From Candidatus Calidifonticultor daggyaiensis (lineage in GTDB: Bacteria; Actinomycetota; Humimicrobiia; Humimicrobiales; Humimicrobiaceae): DNA of 9,486 bases. Positions 1-7,535 of this stretch are shown here, piece by piece (the first letter of the stretch is position 1; the number at the start of each line of letters is the position of its first letter). The translations under genes and the position numbers were made by a program. The notes beneath the pieces were generated by a model. It ran no database searches and was not told the DNA's origin. It saw nothing but the letters and a program-made list of their open reading frames with translations. Location: contig JACVJA010000031.1 of the NCBI GenBank assembly GCA_015661035.1, positions 1 through 9,486 of the forward strand, given 5' to 3'.

Positions 1-1
1 A

Positions 2-388
2 GAATATGCAGAAGTTTTAAGAAAATATTTAAAAAACAGGATTGCAGATAGGGTTGATTACTTTGATTATTTAGCAAAATACAGTGATTTACTTGAAGAA
101 ATTCTACAAAAAGATAAATCTGAAGAGGATTACTTTGTTGAAAAGATTAATACTGATATAGAGCTTGCAGATTATAATAATGCTTATAAATGGTGCAGGC
201 TTTATTTGGAGAGTTTTCCGAATAACCAGATGCCGTATATATTATCATTAAAGATATTTTATAATTTAAAAAATTACAAATTATTTAAAAATATTTTAGA
301 AGATATAAAAACAAAAATTGGTAAAACTATCTCAGGGCAAGAAATAATTGACATTGTTGATTATTGGGAGGGAGTTGAGAGTTTCTAA
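2..388 (+). CDS. C-terminal part of a TPR-like protein, probable PelE (5' end outside window)
   Basis: The frame is open from base 2 to the TAA at 386-388 (128 residues) with no stop, so this is the 3' end of a longer gene; the internal TTG at 206 should not be taken as its start. The visible part is charged and helical. Residues about 55-103 resemble tetratricopeptide helix pairs (ADYNNAYKWCRLYLESFPNN, then a second helix pair ending KNILEDIK). No membrane segment is visible in this part. In Pel systems PelE is a membrane protein with TPR repeats that works with PelD, PelF and PelG in the inner-membrane synthase complex, and in Gram-positive pel operons it lies directly before the deacetylase gene, exactly as here with a 2-base gap. 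The PelE call rests mainly on position and TPR-like character; another TPR protein is possible. Confidence 0.6.
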   Translation, partial: EYAEVLRKYLKNRIADRVDYFDYLAKYSDLLEEILQKDKSEEDYFVEKINTDIELADYNNAYKWCRLYLESFPNNQMPYILSLKIFYNLKNYKLFKNILEDIKTKIGKTISGQEIIDIVDYWEGVESF

Positions 389-390
389 GT

Positions 391-2382
391 ATGTTTTTAA
401 GGAGAATAATAGCAATTTTAATTTCAATTATTGTAATTGCTGCAGGGCTTCAATTTTTAAGAAGCCTTGGAATGTTTAATTTAATTAAAAATGTAAATGC
501 AGAAATTTCACTTAAGCCAGCAAAGAAACTATCTATTGATAATGATGAATTAAAAAACAAAAGATTTGAAAAATATTTAATATTAGTAGATGAACATGAG
601 GAAAATAGTTTAAACATTGCTTTTCAACTACAAAAAACTTTAGATTATTTAAAGAAAGAATATTCAATAATTGATTGCACTCAGCTCCCTATGAAGTTTA
701 ATGACGATAATGAGAATTCAAATTCAATAAATTTAGACAATAAATCAAATGATAAATCAAATGAAATTAAAAACAAGGATATAAATAATAATATAAATAA
801 GGGTGAGGAAAATAATTCAAATAAAGAAGTTGAGTTATCTAGTATTGAATATTTAAATAATTTTGATTCTGTTTTTATTACTTTTGAAAGATTAAATAAA
901 ATTTTTAATTTTAAAGTATTTCTTGATTATGTTAATAACGGAGGAAGCCTTATTTTGTTAGAAAGACCAATAGTTGATAAAACATTTAAAGAATATGCAA
1001 GTTATTTTGGCATTAAAAGTTTTAAAGATAAACTAAATGACAATGTTGTCGGTATTAAAGTTTTATCAGATTTTATGATTGGAGCCAAAGGTTTTGAAAC
1101 AAAGTCTAATGAAATTAGGAACTCTTCTATTGCTTTAACTTTAACAGATAATAACAACTTAAAAATTCACCTTTCTAGTTATTTAGACATTCCAATATGC
1201 TGGGAATATAGTTATGGTAAAGGTAAGTTTTTAATTTTTAATGGAACAGCTTTGAATGAAAAACAAAACAGAGGAGTTATATCTTGCATCTTAAGCTTAG
1301 CTAAAAGTGATTTTATTTATCCTATTGCAAATATAAAAATGGTGCATATTGATGACTTTCCATCTCCAATTCCTCAAGGCATTGATGAAAAAATATTTGA
1401 TGAATTTTCTAGAAACATTGAGCAGTTTTATAAAGAAATTTGGTGGCCTGATATGCTTAATCTTTCCAGAAAATATGATGTAAAATACAGCAATTTTATA
1501 ATAGAAAATTATAATAATATTACAAAACAGCCTTTTGAAAAAGCTACTAGTTCTACTATGAAAAATTTAATGCTTTTTGGGCGAGAGATTTTAGCAAATC
1601 ATGGTGAGATTGGGCTGCATGGTTATAATCATCAGTCTTTAGCCTTAGCTGGATATGTAAAGCAAAATTTAGGTTATAATCCTTGGGATTCTTTACAAGA
1701 TATGAAAGCATCAATTGAAGAATTAATAAGGTTTATTCATTCTGTATTTGGTCACTATAAACTCCAAGCTTATGTTCCTCCTTCAAATATCTTAAGTCCT
1801 GAAGGCAGAAATGCAGTTAAATTTGCAAGTAATGATATTAAAATAATTGCATCTGTATACCTGCCAAATCTTGAAGGTGATGTTTATGCTCAAGAGTTTG
1901 AAGTTGCAGATGATGGGATAATTGAATTTCCAAGAATTACTGCTGGATATCAAAACAATCCTATGAACATGTGGATGATTTATAATGCCATAAATTTGTA
2001 TGGAATTTTTGCACATTTTGTTCATCCTGATGATGTTTTAGATTTTAAAAGAAATGAAAATAAAAGCTGGACTGAGCTTAGAGAAGAGTTTGAAGAAATA
2101 TTAAAAGAAATAAGTTTAAAATTTAGCTGGCTTAGAAGTTTTACTATATCACCAGCATCTATTGAACTTGTAAAATACCTAGAATGCAAGCCGCTAATAG
2201 AGTATAAACTTAATGAAAATAAAATAAATATTTATATTGAAAATTTTAGAGAAAATATTTACTGCATTTTAAAAACAGAAAAACAGATTTTAAATTCGGC
2301 AGGCTGTGAATATAAAAAAATTCAAAATAATGCTTATTTGCTTGAGATTAAAGAAAGCTTTAGTTCTTTAGAGGTGAAATGA
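391..2382 (+). CDS. DUF2194 / PelA-type polysaccharide deacetylase, membrane anchored
   Basis: A 663-residue protein. Residues 5-23 form a hydrophobic N-terminal anchor preceded by Arg residues, which puts the rest outside the membrane. Residues about 60-310 form an alpha/beta region like the middle domain of PelA, interrupted at 104-146 by an Asn/Lys/Asp-rich insert. Residues about 315-610 carry a CE4-like deacetylase: VHIDDFPSP (H319, D321, D322), LHGYNH (H410, H414, the metal-binding H-x3-H), VPPSN (463-466) and HFVHPDD (H542, H545). A beta-rich tail follows. Known PelA-type deacetylases remove acetyl groups from a GalNAc polymer; activity here is inferred from intact D/H/H ligands. No glycoside hydrolase domain is fused, unlike Pseudomonas PelA. 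The start is set by the anchor and by GAGAG at 377-381, nine bases before the ATG. The next gene begins one base after the TGA. Confidence 0.85.
   Translation: MFLRRIIAILISIIVIAAGLQFLRSLGMFNLIKNVNAEISLKPAKKLSIDNDELKNKRFEKYLILVDEHEENSLNIAFQLQKTLDYLKKEYSIIDCTQLPMKFNDDNENSNSINLDNKSNDKSNEIKNKDINNNINKGEENNSNKEVELSSIEYLNNFDSVFITFERLNKIFNFKVFLDYVNNGGSLILLERPIVDKTFKEYASYFGIKSFKDKLNDNVVGIKVLSDFMIGAKGFETKSNEIRNSSIALTLTDNNNLKIHLSSYLDIPICWEYSYGKGKFLIFNGTALNEKQNRGVISCILSLAKSDFIYPIANIKMVHIDDFPSPIPQGIDEKIFDEFSRNIEQFYKEIWWPDMLNLSRKYDVKYSNFIIENYNNITKQPFEKATSSTMKNLMLFGREILANHGEIGLHGYNHQSLALAGYVKQNLGYNPWDSLQDMKASIEELIRFIHSVFGHYKLQAYVPPSNILSPEGRNAVKFASNDIKIIASVYLPNLEGDVYAQEFEVADDGIIEFPRITAGYQNNPMNMWMIYNAINLYGIFAHFVHPDDVLDFKRNENKSWTELREEFEEILKEISLKFSWLRSFTISPASIELVKYLECKPLIEYKLNENKINIYIENFRENIYCILKTEKQILNSAGCEYKKIQNNAYLLEIKESFSSLEVK
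741..764 (+). repeat. Perfect 12-bp tandem duplication inside the deacetylase gene
   Basis: The unit TAAATCAAATGA occurs twice head to tail (741-752 and 753-764). Because the unit is a multiple of three it keeps frame and encodes K-S-N-D followed by K-S-N-E. It sits in the Asn-rich insert (residues 104-146); a 6-bp tandem AATTCA pair at 715-726 (N-S-N-S) lies in the same insert. This looks like growth by replication slippage. Confidence 0.9.
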
Positions 2383-2383
2383 T

Positions 2384-3985
2384 ATGAAAATATGCTTAAT
2401 AATGGAAGGAAGCTATCCACATGTTACTGGAGGAGTGTCAACTTGGGCTCAAATGCTTGTTTCAAATTTAAAGCAATATGATTTTGTTGTTTTTGCAATT
2501 GGTGCAGAAAAAAAATTAAAAAGTCAGTTTAAATATACTCTACCAGATAATTTAATTGAGGTTAAAGAAATTTTTTTAGATGAAATGCTAGGCCAGTTAG
2601 GAAGATATGGGAAAAAACTTAAATTAAGTAGAGATACTGAAGAAAATTTAAAAAAACTAATTACTGGTCAAAAAGTAAATTGGGATTTGATATTTAATAT
2701 ATTTATTGAAAATAAAATACAAAATGAAATGGATTTTTTTATGAGCATAAATTTTTTCGATATATTATTAGATGCTTATAAGGAAAAATATAGTCTTGTC
2801 CCATTTACAGAATTTTTTTGGACTGTAAGGTCAATGCTTGTGCCATTATTTTTTCTCTTGAAGACAAAAATACCGCAAGCTGATATTTATCACAGTGCTT
2901 CAACTGGGTATGCAGGCATATTTGGTGCAATGGCAAAATATTTATATAATAAGCCGTTTATTGTTACTGAACATGGAATTTACTCCAGAGAAAGAGAGGA
3001 AGAAATAATAAAATCAAGCTGGGCAAAAGGTTATTTTAAAGATATGTGGATAAAATTTTTTTATAATGTTTGCTCAGCTTCTTATGATTATGCTGATAAA
3101 ATTATAACATTATTTGAAAAAAATAAGCTTATCCAAATAGAACTTGGGTGTCCTTTTCAGAAATTAGAAATAATTCCTAATGGTATTGATATTAAAGTTT
3201 TTACAAATAATCAATTTAATTTGAAAGAAACTACTAATAATGCCAAAGATTCAATAGAGGCAAAAAATACAGATACTAAAAATGTAAAAGATTTGGAAGA
3301 TTTAACTTCAAATATAGATTTAGACAGCAAAGAAAATTTTATAAACATTGGGACCATAACAAGAGTTGTACCAATTAAAGATATTAAAACAATGATTCAA
3401 AGCTTTAATATTGTCCAAAATGAAGTAAAAAAAACAAATTTCTTTATTATGGGTCCAACAGAGGAGGATGAAGAGTATTATAATGAATGTTTAAGACTTG
3501 CCCAAAGGCTAGGAGTTAAAAATCTTAAATTTACAGGTAAAGTCGATACAAAAAAATATTTAAGATTTATGGATATTGTGGTTTTGACTTCTGTAAGCGA
3601 AGGTCAGCCTTTTTCAATACTTGAAGCAATGGCTTGTAAGAAACCTGTTGTTGCAACTGATGTTGGCGGTTGTATGGAACTTTTGTACGGCAGAGAAGAT
3701 AATTTTGGTAGGGCTGGAATAATTGTTCCAGTTATGGATATTGATAAAATTGCAAAAGCCATTATATCACTTGCTAAGAATGATACTTTGAGAAAGAAAA
3801 TGGGAGAAAATGGATTTAATAGAGTCTCAAATTTGTATACTTTTGATAAATGCGTAAATAATTATAAAAGAGTATATGAAAATGTTTTAAAAAGAGTAAA
3901 TGATAAAACTTCTAATAATAAAACTGACAGTACAATGAAAAAAGAAGAATATACAGAAAAGATTAATAGGTATATAAAATCTTAA
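2384..3985 (+). CDS. pelF: PelF-type GT4 glycosyltransferase
   Basis: A 533-residue cytosolic GT-B enzyme. The N-terminal lobe opens with KICLIMEGSYPHVTGGVSTW, a PelF hallmark, and carries TEHGIYSREREEE (H197), also typical of PelF. The donor-binding lobe shows IPNGID (266-269), GTITRVVPIKDIKT (R327, K332, the expected nucleotide-sugar phosphate contacts) and the E-x7-E motif in SEGQPFSILEAMA (E406, E414). PelF is the polymerising transferase of Pel synthesis; the polymer is an alpha-1,4 GalNAc/GalN chain in characterised systems, and the donor here is inferred only. A low-complexity segment rich in Asn, Lys and Asp (274-318) joins the two lobes, and the last about 30 residues are a polar tail, so the protein is somewhat longer than usual. 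GAGGTG at 2371-2376 lies seven bases before the ATG, and the upstream stop is one base away, so translational coupling is likely. Confidence 0.93.
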   Translation: MKICLIMEGSYPHVTGGVSTWAQMLVSNLKQYDFVVFAIGAEKKLKSQFKYTLPDNLIEVKEIFLDEMLGQLGRYGKKLKLSRDTEENLKKLITGQKVNWDLIFNIFIENKIQNEMDFFMSINFFDILLDAYKEKYSLVPFTEFFWTVRSMLVPLFFLLKTKIPQADIYHSASTGYAGIFGAMAKYLYNKPFIVTEHGIYSREREEEIIKSSWAKGYFKDMWIKFFYNVCSASYDYADKIITLFEKNKLIQIELGCPFQKLEIIPNGIDIKVFTNNQFNLKETTNNAKDSIEAKNTDTKNVKDLEDLTSNIDLDSKENFINIGTITRVVPIKDIKTMIQSFNIVQNEVKKTNFFIMGPTEEDEEYYNECLRLAQRLGVKNLKFTGKVDTKKYLRFMDIVVLTSVSEGQPFSILEAMACKKPVVATDVGGCMELLYGREDNFGRAGIIVPVMDIDKIAKAIISLAKNDTLRKKMGENGFNRVSNLYTFDKCVNNYKRVYENVLKRVNDKTSNNKTDSTMKKEEYTEKINRYIKS

Positions 3986-4003
3986 TAAATTTAGAGGTAA
4001 AAA

Positions 4004-5482
4004 ATGGCAGGCATTGGATTTGAATTAAAAAAGTTATTTAAACAAACTGGGTTTTTAGCAAAAGTTAGAGCTGTTGCTTATTCAGCACTTGTATCTTTAG
4101 GCCCATTTATCTTATGTACTATAATTATTGTATCTTTATTGTTATTCATGAGTTTTACAAAAGTTTCATATAAAAGCAGGGAACTTTTTATTGCAACGAT
4201 CGTATATACTTTTATATTTTCACAAATAATTACAAGCGGATTTAAAATGTTAATAACTAGGTATATTGCAGACATGCTTTATAAAGAAAAGTTTAAAAAT
4301 ATTTTACCATCATTATATGGTTTGTTAAGCATAGTTGTTTTTATTTCTGGAATTATTGGAATTGCTTTTTACTGGAATTCTCCTTTGCCAATATATATTA
4401 AAATTGTAAGTTTTATACTGTTTATTCAACTTGTTATAGTTTTTTTAATGATGGAGTATCTTTCTACTGTTAAAGATTATATTAAAATTGTAAAAAGTTT
4501 TTTATTTGGTGTTATTTTAAGCATATCCTTATCATTTGTTTTTTTAAATTTTACAAATTTAGACATTGTTTTTTTGCTATTGCTTGCTCTTGATATTGGC
4601 TTTTTAGCAATAATTTCTGTTCTGTCTGCATATCTTAAAAATTTTTATGGTGAGGTTGCAGATAAAAGGTATTTTGACTTTTTAGAATACTTTGATAAAT
4701 TCCCATCATTATTTTTTGTTTCATTCTTTTACACCATTGGGTTATACAGTCATAATTTTATTTTTTGGACAAGCAAGTTAAGCATAAAAGTTGCTGGTAC
4801 CTATATTTATGCACCTATATATGATGTTCCTACTTTTTATGCGCTATTGTCTATAATGCCATCTATGGTTATGTTTGTAGTTTCTACAGAAACTTCATTT
4901 TATGAAAAGTATAGAAACTACTATTCTTTAATTACACAAAAAGGCAATTATTCAGATATTGAAAATGCCAGAAAAGAAATGGTAAGGGTTCTTTGGTCTG
5001 AAATTAGAAATTTAGTAGAATTCCAACTATTTTTTACCTTAGTATTCATTGCAGGTGGTTATTATATTCTTCCAAGAGTTGGCCTTTCTCAACTTTCAAT
5101 AGATATATTTAATTTATTAACATTAGGTGCATTTATGAATATACTGATTTTAATAATTATACTTCTGCTTTTATATTTCGAAGATAGAACTGGTGCGTTA
5201 TTTGTGGCAGCGTCTTTTTTAATTTCAAATATATTTTTTACTTATTTAACTATTAATTATTCTGAAAGTACCTACGGTCTAGGTTATTTTGCAGCGACGC
5301 TTTTTTCTAGTATAATTGCATTATTAGAATTGTTAATGTATTTAAAAAATATTAATTACCATACTTTTTGCGGCCAGCCAATAATTTATAGGGAAGAAAA
5401 GAAGGGGCTTTTTGGTAGAATTTTGCAAAAATTTAATCCAGTTAAGGATGATGGGGATAACAAAAAATATCAAAAAATATAG
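4004..5482 (+). CDS. pelG: PelG-type exopolysaccharide transporter (MOP-flippase-like)
   Basis: A 492-residue integral membrane protein. It begins with the PelG signature MAGIGFELKKLFK, a cytosolic amphipathic stretch. I count about 12 hydrophobic segments, near residues 28-50, 61-80, 102-124, 129-150, 165-183, 186-208, 234-256, 264-292, 338-358, 366-391, 395-417 and 425-447, followed by a basic cytosolic tail. A long polar loop (about 295-335) splits the helices into groups of eight and four. The FFYTIGLYSHNFIFW stretch (241-255) is typical of PelG. In known systems PelG works with PelD, PelE and PelF to carry the growing polymer across the cytoplasmic membrane. GAGG at 3994-3997 lies six bases before the ATG; the gap to pelF is 18 bases. 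Length and motifs fit an intact PelG. Confidence 0.93.
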   Translation: MAGIGFELKKLFKQTGFLAKVRAVAYSALVSLGPFILCTIIIVSLLLFMSFTKVSYKSRELFIATIVYTFIFSQIITSGFKMLITRYIADMLYKEKFKNILPSLYGLLSIVVFISGIIGIAFYWNSPLPIYIKIVSFILFIQLVIVFLMMEYLSTVKDYIKIVKSFLFGVILSISLSFVFLNFTNLDIVFLLLLALDIGFLAIISVLSAYLKNFYGEVADKRYFDFLEYFDKFPSLFFVSFFYTIGLYSHNFIFWTSKLSIKVAGTYIYAPIYDVPTFYALLSIMPSMVMFVVSTETSFYEKYRNYYSLITQKGNYSDIENARKEMVRVLWSEIRNLVEFQLFFTLVFIAGGYYILPRVGLSQLSIDIFNLLTLGAFMNILILIIILLLLYFEDRTGALFVAASFLISNIFFTYLTINYSESTYGLGYFAATLFSSIIALLELLMYLKNINYHTFCGQPIIYREEKKGLFGRILQKFNPVKDDGDNKKYQKI

Positions 5483-5503
5483 TTTTAAATATTAAATAAT
5501 TTT

Positions 5504-5511
5504 AAGAGAGG
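5504..5511 (+). promoter_or_regulatory. Ribosome binding site that selects a TTG start at 5521
   Basis: AAGAGAGG lies 9 bases before the TTG at 5521 but only 3 bases before the in-frame TTG at 5515. Normal spacing favours 5521. No in-frame ATG precedes the hydrophobic N-terminal segment, so a TTG start is hard to avoid. Confidence 0.65.
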
Positions 5512-5520
5512 TTATTGGTT

Positions 5521-6462
5521 TTGTCTTTAAAGAAATTATGCAAAAAGTCTTTTTATAAATCTTTTATTTGTATCTTGATTTTAACGTTTTCAAATCTATC
5601 AATGGCATTTTTTATTTTACCAACATTTAATAAAAGTAGTATGAATAGATTTATTTTTAATACCGATAATAATTTAAATGCTTTTAGTAATTTTAGTCAA
5701 AAAAGTAAATTTATATATATTCTACAGGGCGCAGATTTTAAGACACTGTATAATGAAAGTTTTGATATTGCAGTTGTAGATTGTGATGATTCGAAATTAA
5801 CAAAGGATGAAATTTTATTACTTAAAGGACAAAATAAAGTTATTTTATCTTACTTAAGTATTGGTGAAGCAGAAAGCTATAGGGAATATTGGCAAAAAAA
5901 CTGGAAAGTTGGCAATCCGGAATTTATTGATGAAGAAAACATCTGTTGGCCAGGAAATTATAAAGTAAAATTCTGGTATTCAAGTTGGCAGGAAATTATT
6001 TTTAAAAAATTAAATCAAATTATAAATTTAGGTTATGATGGTGTATATTTAGATGTTATTGACTCATATGAGTATTATAAAGAAAAAGGTAATCTATTAG
6101 CGGAATATTATATGGTCAAATTTGTAATAAAAATTTCAAAAACTGCCAAGTCTAAAAATCCGAATTTTTTAGTGGTACCTCAAAATGCTGAAAATTTAGT
6201 AAAGTATAGGCAATATTTGCTTGCTATTGATGGATTAGGTAGAGAAAACCTTTGGTTTGAGGAAAATACCAGAATTTCGCATAACGATATGTCAGGAATA
6301 TTAAAAAACCTAATTTATACAAAGAATAACAATAAATTTATATTTGCTATTAACTATACCACTGAAAAATCAAAAATTGCTGAATTTTTAATTCTTTGCA
6401 GAATTTATGGATTTATACCTTATGTTGGCCCAAAAAATTTAGACTGTATATATAGATTGTAA
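5521..6462 (+). CDS. MJ1477/TM1410-type glycoside hydrolase (GH114/PelA-hydrolase-like), membrane anchored or secreted
   Basis: A 313-residue protein when started at the TTG at 5521 (315 from the TTG at 5515). Basic residues are followed by a hydrophobic segment (about 12-34) that serves as anchor or signal peptide; there is no lipobox. The rest is a TIM-barrel-like domain with family motifs: AVVDCDDS (about 84-91), ILSYLSIGEAESYREYW (108-124), FWYSSWQE (151-158), GYDGVYLDVIDSYEYY (171-186) and GRENLWFEEN (240-249). These match the MJ1477/TM1410 group, related to GH114 endo-alpha-1,4-polygalactosaminidases and to the hydrolase half of PelA. The expected role is cutting the alpha-1,4 galactosaminoglycan outside the cell, for trimming or release. 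It is the last gene of the operon, 38 bases after pelG, and supplies the hydrolase half missing from the deacetylase. Exact substrate is inferred from context. Confidence 0.82.
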   Translation: MSLKKLCKKSFYKSFICILILTFSNLSMAFFILPTFNKSSMNRFIFNTDNNLNAFSNFSQKSKFIYILQGADFKTLYNESFDIAVVDCDDSKLTKDEILLLKGQNKVILSYLSIGEAESYREYWQKNWKVGNPEFIDEENICWPGNYKVKFWYSSWQEIIFKKLNQIINLGYDGVYLDVIDSYEYYKEKGNLLAEYYMVKFVIKISKTAKSKNPNFLVVPQNAENLVKYRQYLLAIDGLGRENLWFEENTRISHNDMSGILKNLIYTKNNNKFIFAINYTTEKSKIAEFLILCRIYGFIPYVGPKNLDCIYRL

Positions 6463-6497
6463 ATTGCATCTACAGACTATCCCAAAATATTTTTTTT
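6441..6497. terminator. Candidate shared terminator between convergent genes
   Basis: Arms AGACTGTA (6441-6448) and TACAGACT (6471-6478) pair at seven of eight positions around a 22-base loop that can add a few inner pairs. On the - strand six T residues (6437-6432) begin three bases past the stem. On the + strand an eight-T run (6490-6497) lies 12 bases past it. The structure overlaps both coding ends, as the genes are only 7 bases apart. The fit is better for the - strand; the stem is weak and AT-rich. Confidence 0.35.
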
Positions 6498-7429
6498 GCA
6501 TTTAATAAGGCGTAAATATTAACGTTGTATGCTAAAGAGAGTTCACAGTGTACAGTAAATCCGCAATGTTTACATGATATATTTTCCACTTTATTTTTTA
6601 AATAACATCCATAAGATATCTTGCCATTGCTTTCTACACTTGCAACTAAAAAATCATAACATTTCCAATTATTATTTTTCATTTTGAGTAAGCAGTCTTT
6701 AGAATTTAGTATCTTAAATTTTTTATTTTTTAACTCAAGAATTTTATTGATAATTTCTATTCTATCCTGGTAAGAGATTAATAAGTCCGGCAAACCTTTA
6801 AATGGATAAAAAAACTGAATTGTTATCCCAAAGACTTTATCATTTAAAAATTTTATAATATTTTCAACTTCAAAAATATTAGCTTTAGATATACAAATGT
6901 TTACAATGATTTTTTTGTTAGAATTTTTATAAATGTTTTGGATTATTTTTTCATAGCTTTCTCCTCTTATTTTGTCGTGTGTTTCTTTTAATCCATCTAA
7001 ACTAATAAAAACAATATCGCTATTAATGTTTGAAAAATCAATTGTACCATTTGTTGTAATAGCTGTTATAAAAAATAACTTTTTTGAGTAATTTATAACG
7101 TCATTAATTATTTTATTGTTTTTTAAATCCTTCCATAATAATGGTTCTCCGCCTTCAAAAACTATAATTTTAACACCATCGTTTTTTAATTTATTCAAAA
7201 TACTTTTAATTTGATAAAAATCTAAATTATCATCATTTGATATTTGTTTATAGTTTTTTAGTTGAATATTTTTATTTTTTATTTGCCAAAAGGGACAATG
7301 TATACATTTTAAATTACATTTTTTAGTAATTTTAAAACTTGCAATTAGAGGGTGTCTTGCTTTTTTCTGAAAACATGTTTTAATTTTATATGATAAAAAA
7401 AATAATAGCTGAAATAATTTATTATACAT
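6470..7429 (-). CDS. Radical SAM protein with SPASM-like C-terminal cysteine cluster
   Basis: A 319-residue protein. The radical SAM motif is CNLKCIHC (C38, C42, C45), which ligates the SAM-binding [4Fe-4S] cluster. Other core motifs are FEGGEPLLW (91-99), the GGEP type that contacts SAM, ITTNGT (124-129), and SLDGLKETHDKIRG (143-156). The C-terminal region has C257 followed by a Gly and C275, then CKHCGFTVHC (C286, C289, C295), matching the C-x2-C-x5-C part of SPASM auxiliary-cluster domains; C246 is also available. Such enzymes modify peptides, proteins or small molecules. No substrate or partner gene is recognisable nearby, so the reaction is unknown. The N-terminal 20 residues are hydrophobic and basic (LFQLLFFLSYKIK) and might bind membrane. 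Transcription opposes the Pel operon, so a role in Pel synthesis is unsupported. ATG start; only a weak AAAG-type ribosome binding site precedes it. Confidence 0.85.
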   Translation of the reverse strand: MYNKLFQLLFFLSYKIKTCFQKKARHPLIASFKITKKCNLKCIHCPFWQIKNKNIQLKNYKQISNDDNLDFYQIKSILNKLKNDGVKIIVFEGGEPLLWKDLKNNKIINDVINYSKKLFFITAITTNGTIDFSNINSDIVFISLDGLKETHDKIRGESYEKIIQNIYKNSNKKIIVNICISKANIFEVENIIKFLNDKVFGITIQFFYPFKGLPDLLISYQDRIEIINKILELKNKKFKILNSKDCLLKMKNNNWKCYDFLVASVESNGKISYGCYLKNKVENISCKHCGFTVHCELSLAYNVNIYALLNAKKIFWDSL

Positions 7430-7442
7430 AGTCTTTGTTTTT

Positions 7443-7448
7443 ATTATA
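7443..7448 (-). promoter_or_regulatory. Candidate -10 box for the radical SAM gene
   Basis: TATAAT on the - strand (ATTATA on +) ends 13 bases before the ATG codon, giving a short leader. The best upstream -35-like hexamer is TTAAGT at 7473-7468, with 19-base spacing and only a poor match. In such AT-rich DNA a TATAAT can occur by chance. Confidence 0.35.
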
Positions 7449-7535
7449 CTAAATTAAGGTATTTTATACTTAACTTAAATTTTTACTAATTTATTTATTA
7501 AAATATTACCTTTTAATTAAATATCCTAAAAGAAA

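Noticed and set aside
206..388. A short 60-residue gene starting at TTG 206
   Set aside because: The same frame is open back to base 2 with continuous helical, TPR-like sequence, so this is the tail of a larger protein.
1792..2025. Antisense ORF of 77 codons within the deacetylase gene
   Set aside because: It lies opposite the catalytic domain of a clear gene, has no family resemblance and no ribosome binding site that I can see.
4078..4275. Antisense ORF of 65 codons within pelG
   Set aside because: Hydrophobic composition simply mirrors the membrane-helix codons of pelG; no independent support.
6470..7429. Radical SAM gene as part of the Pel operon
   Set aside because: It is on the opposite strand, convergent, and has its own upstream region; proximity alone does not support a role in Pel synthesis.
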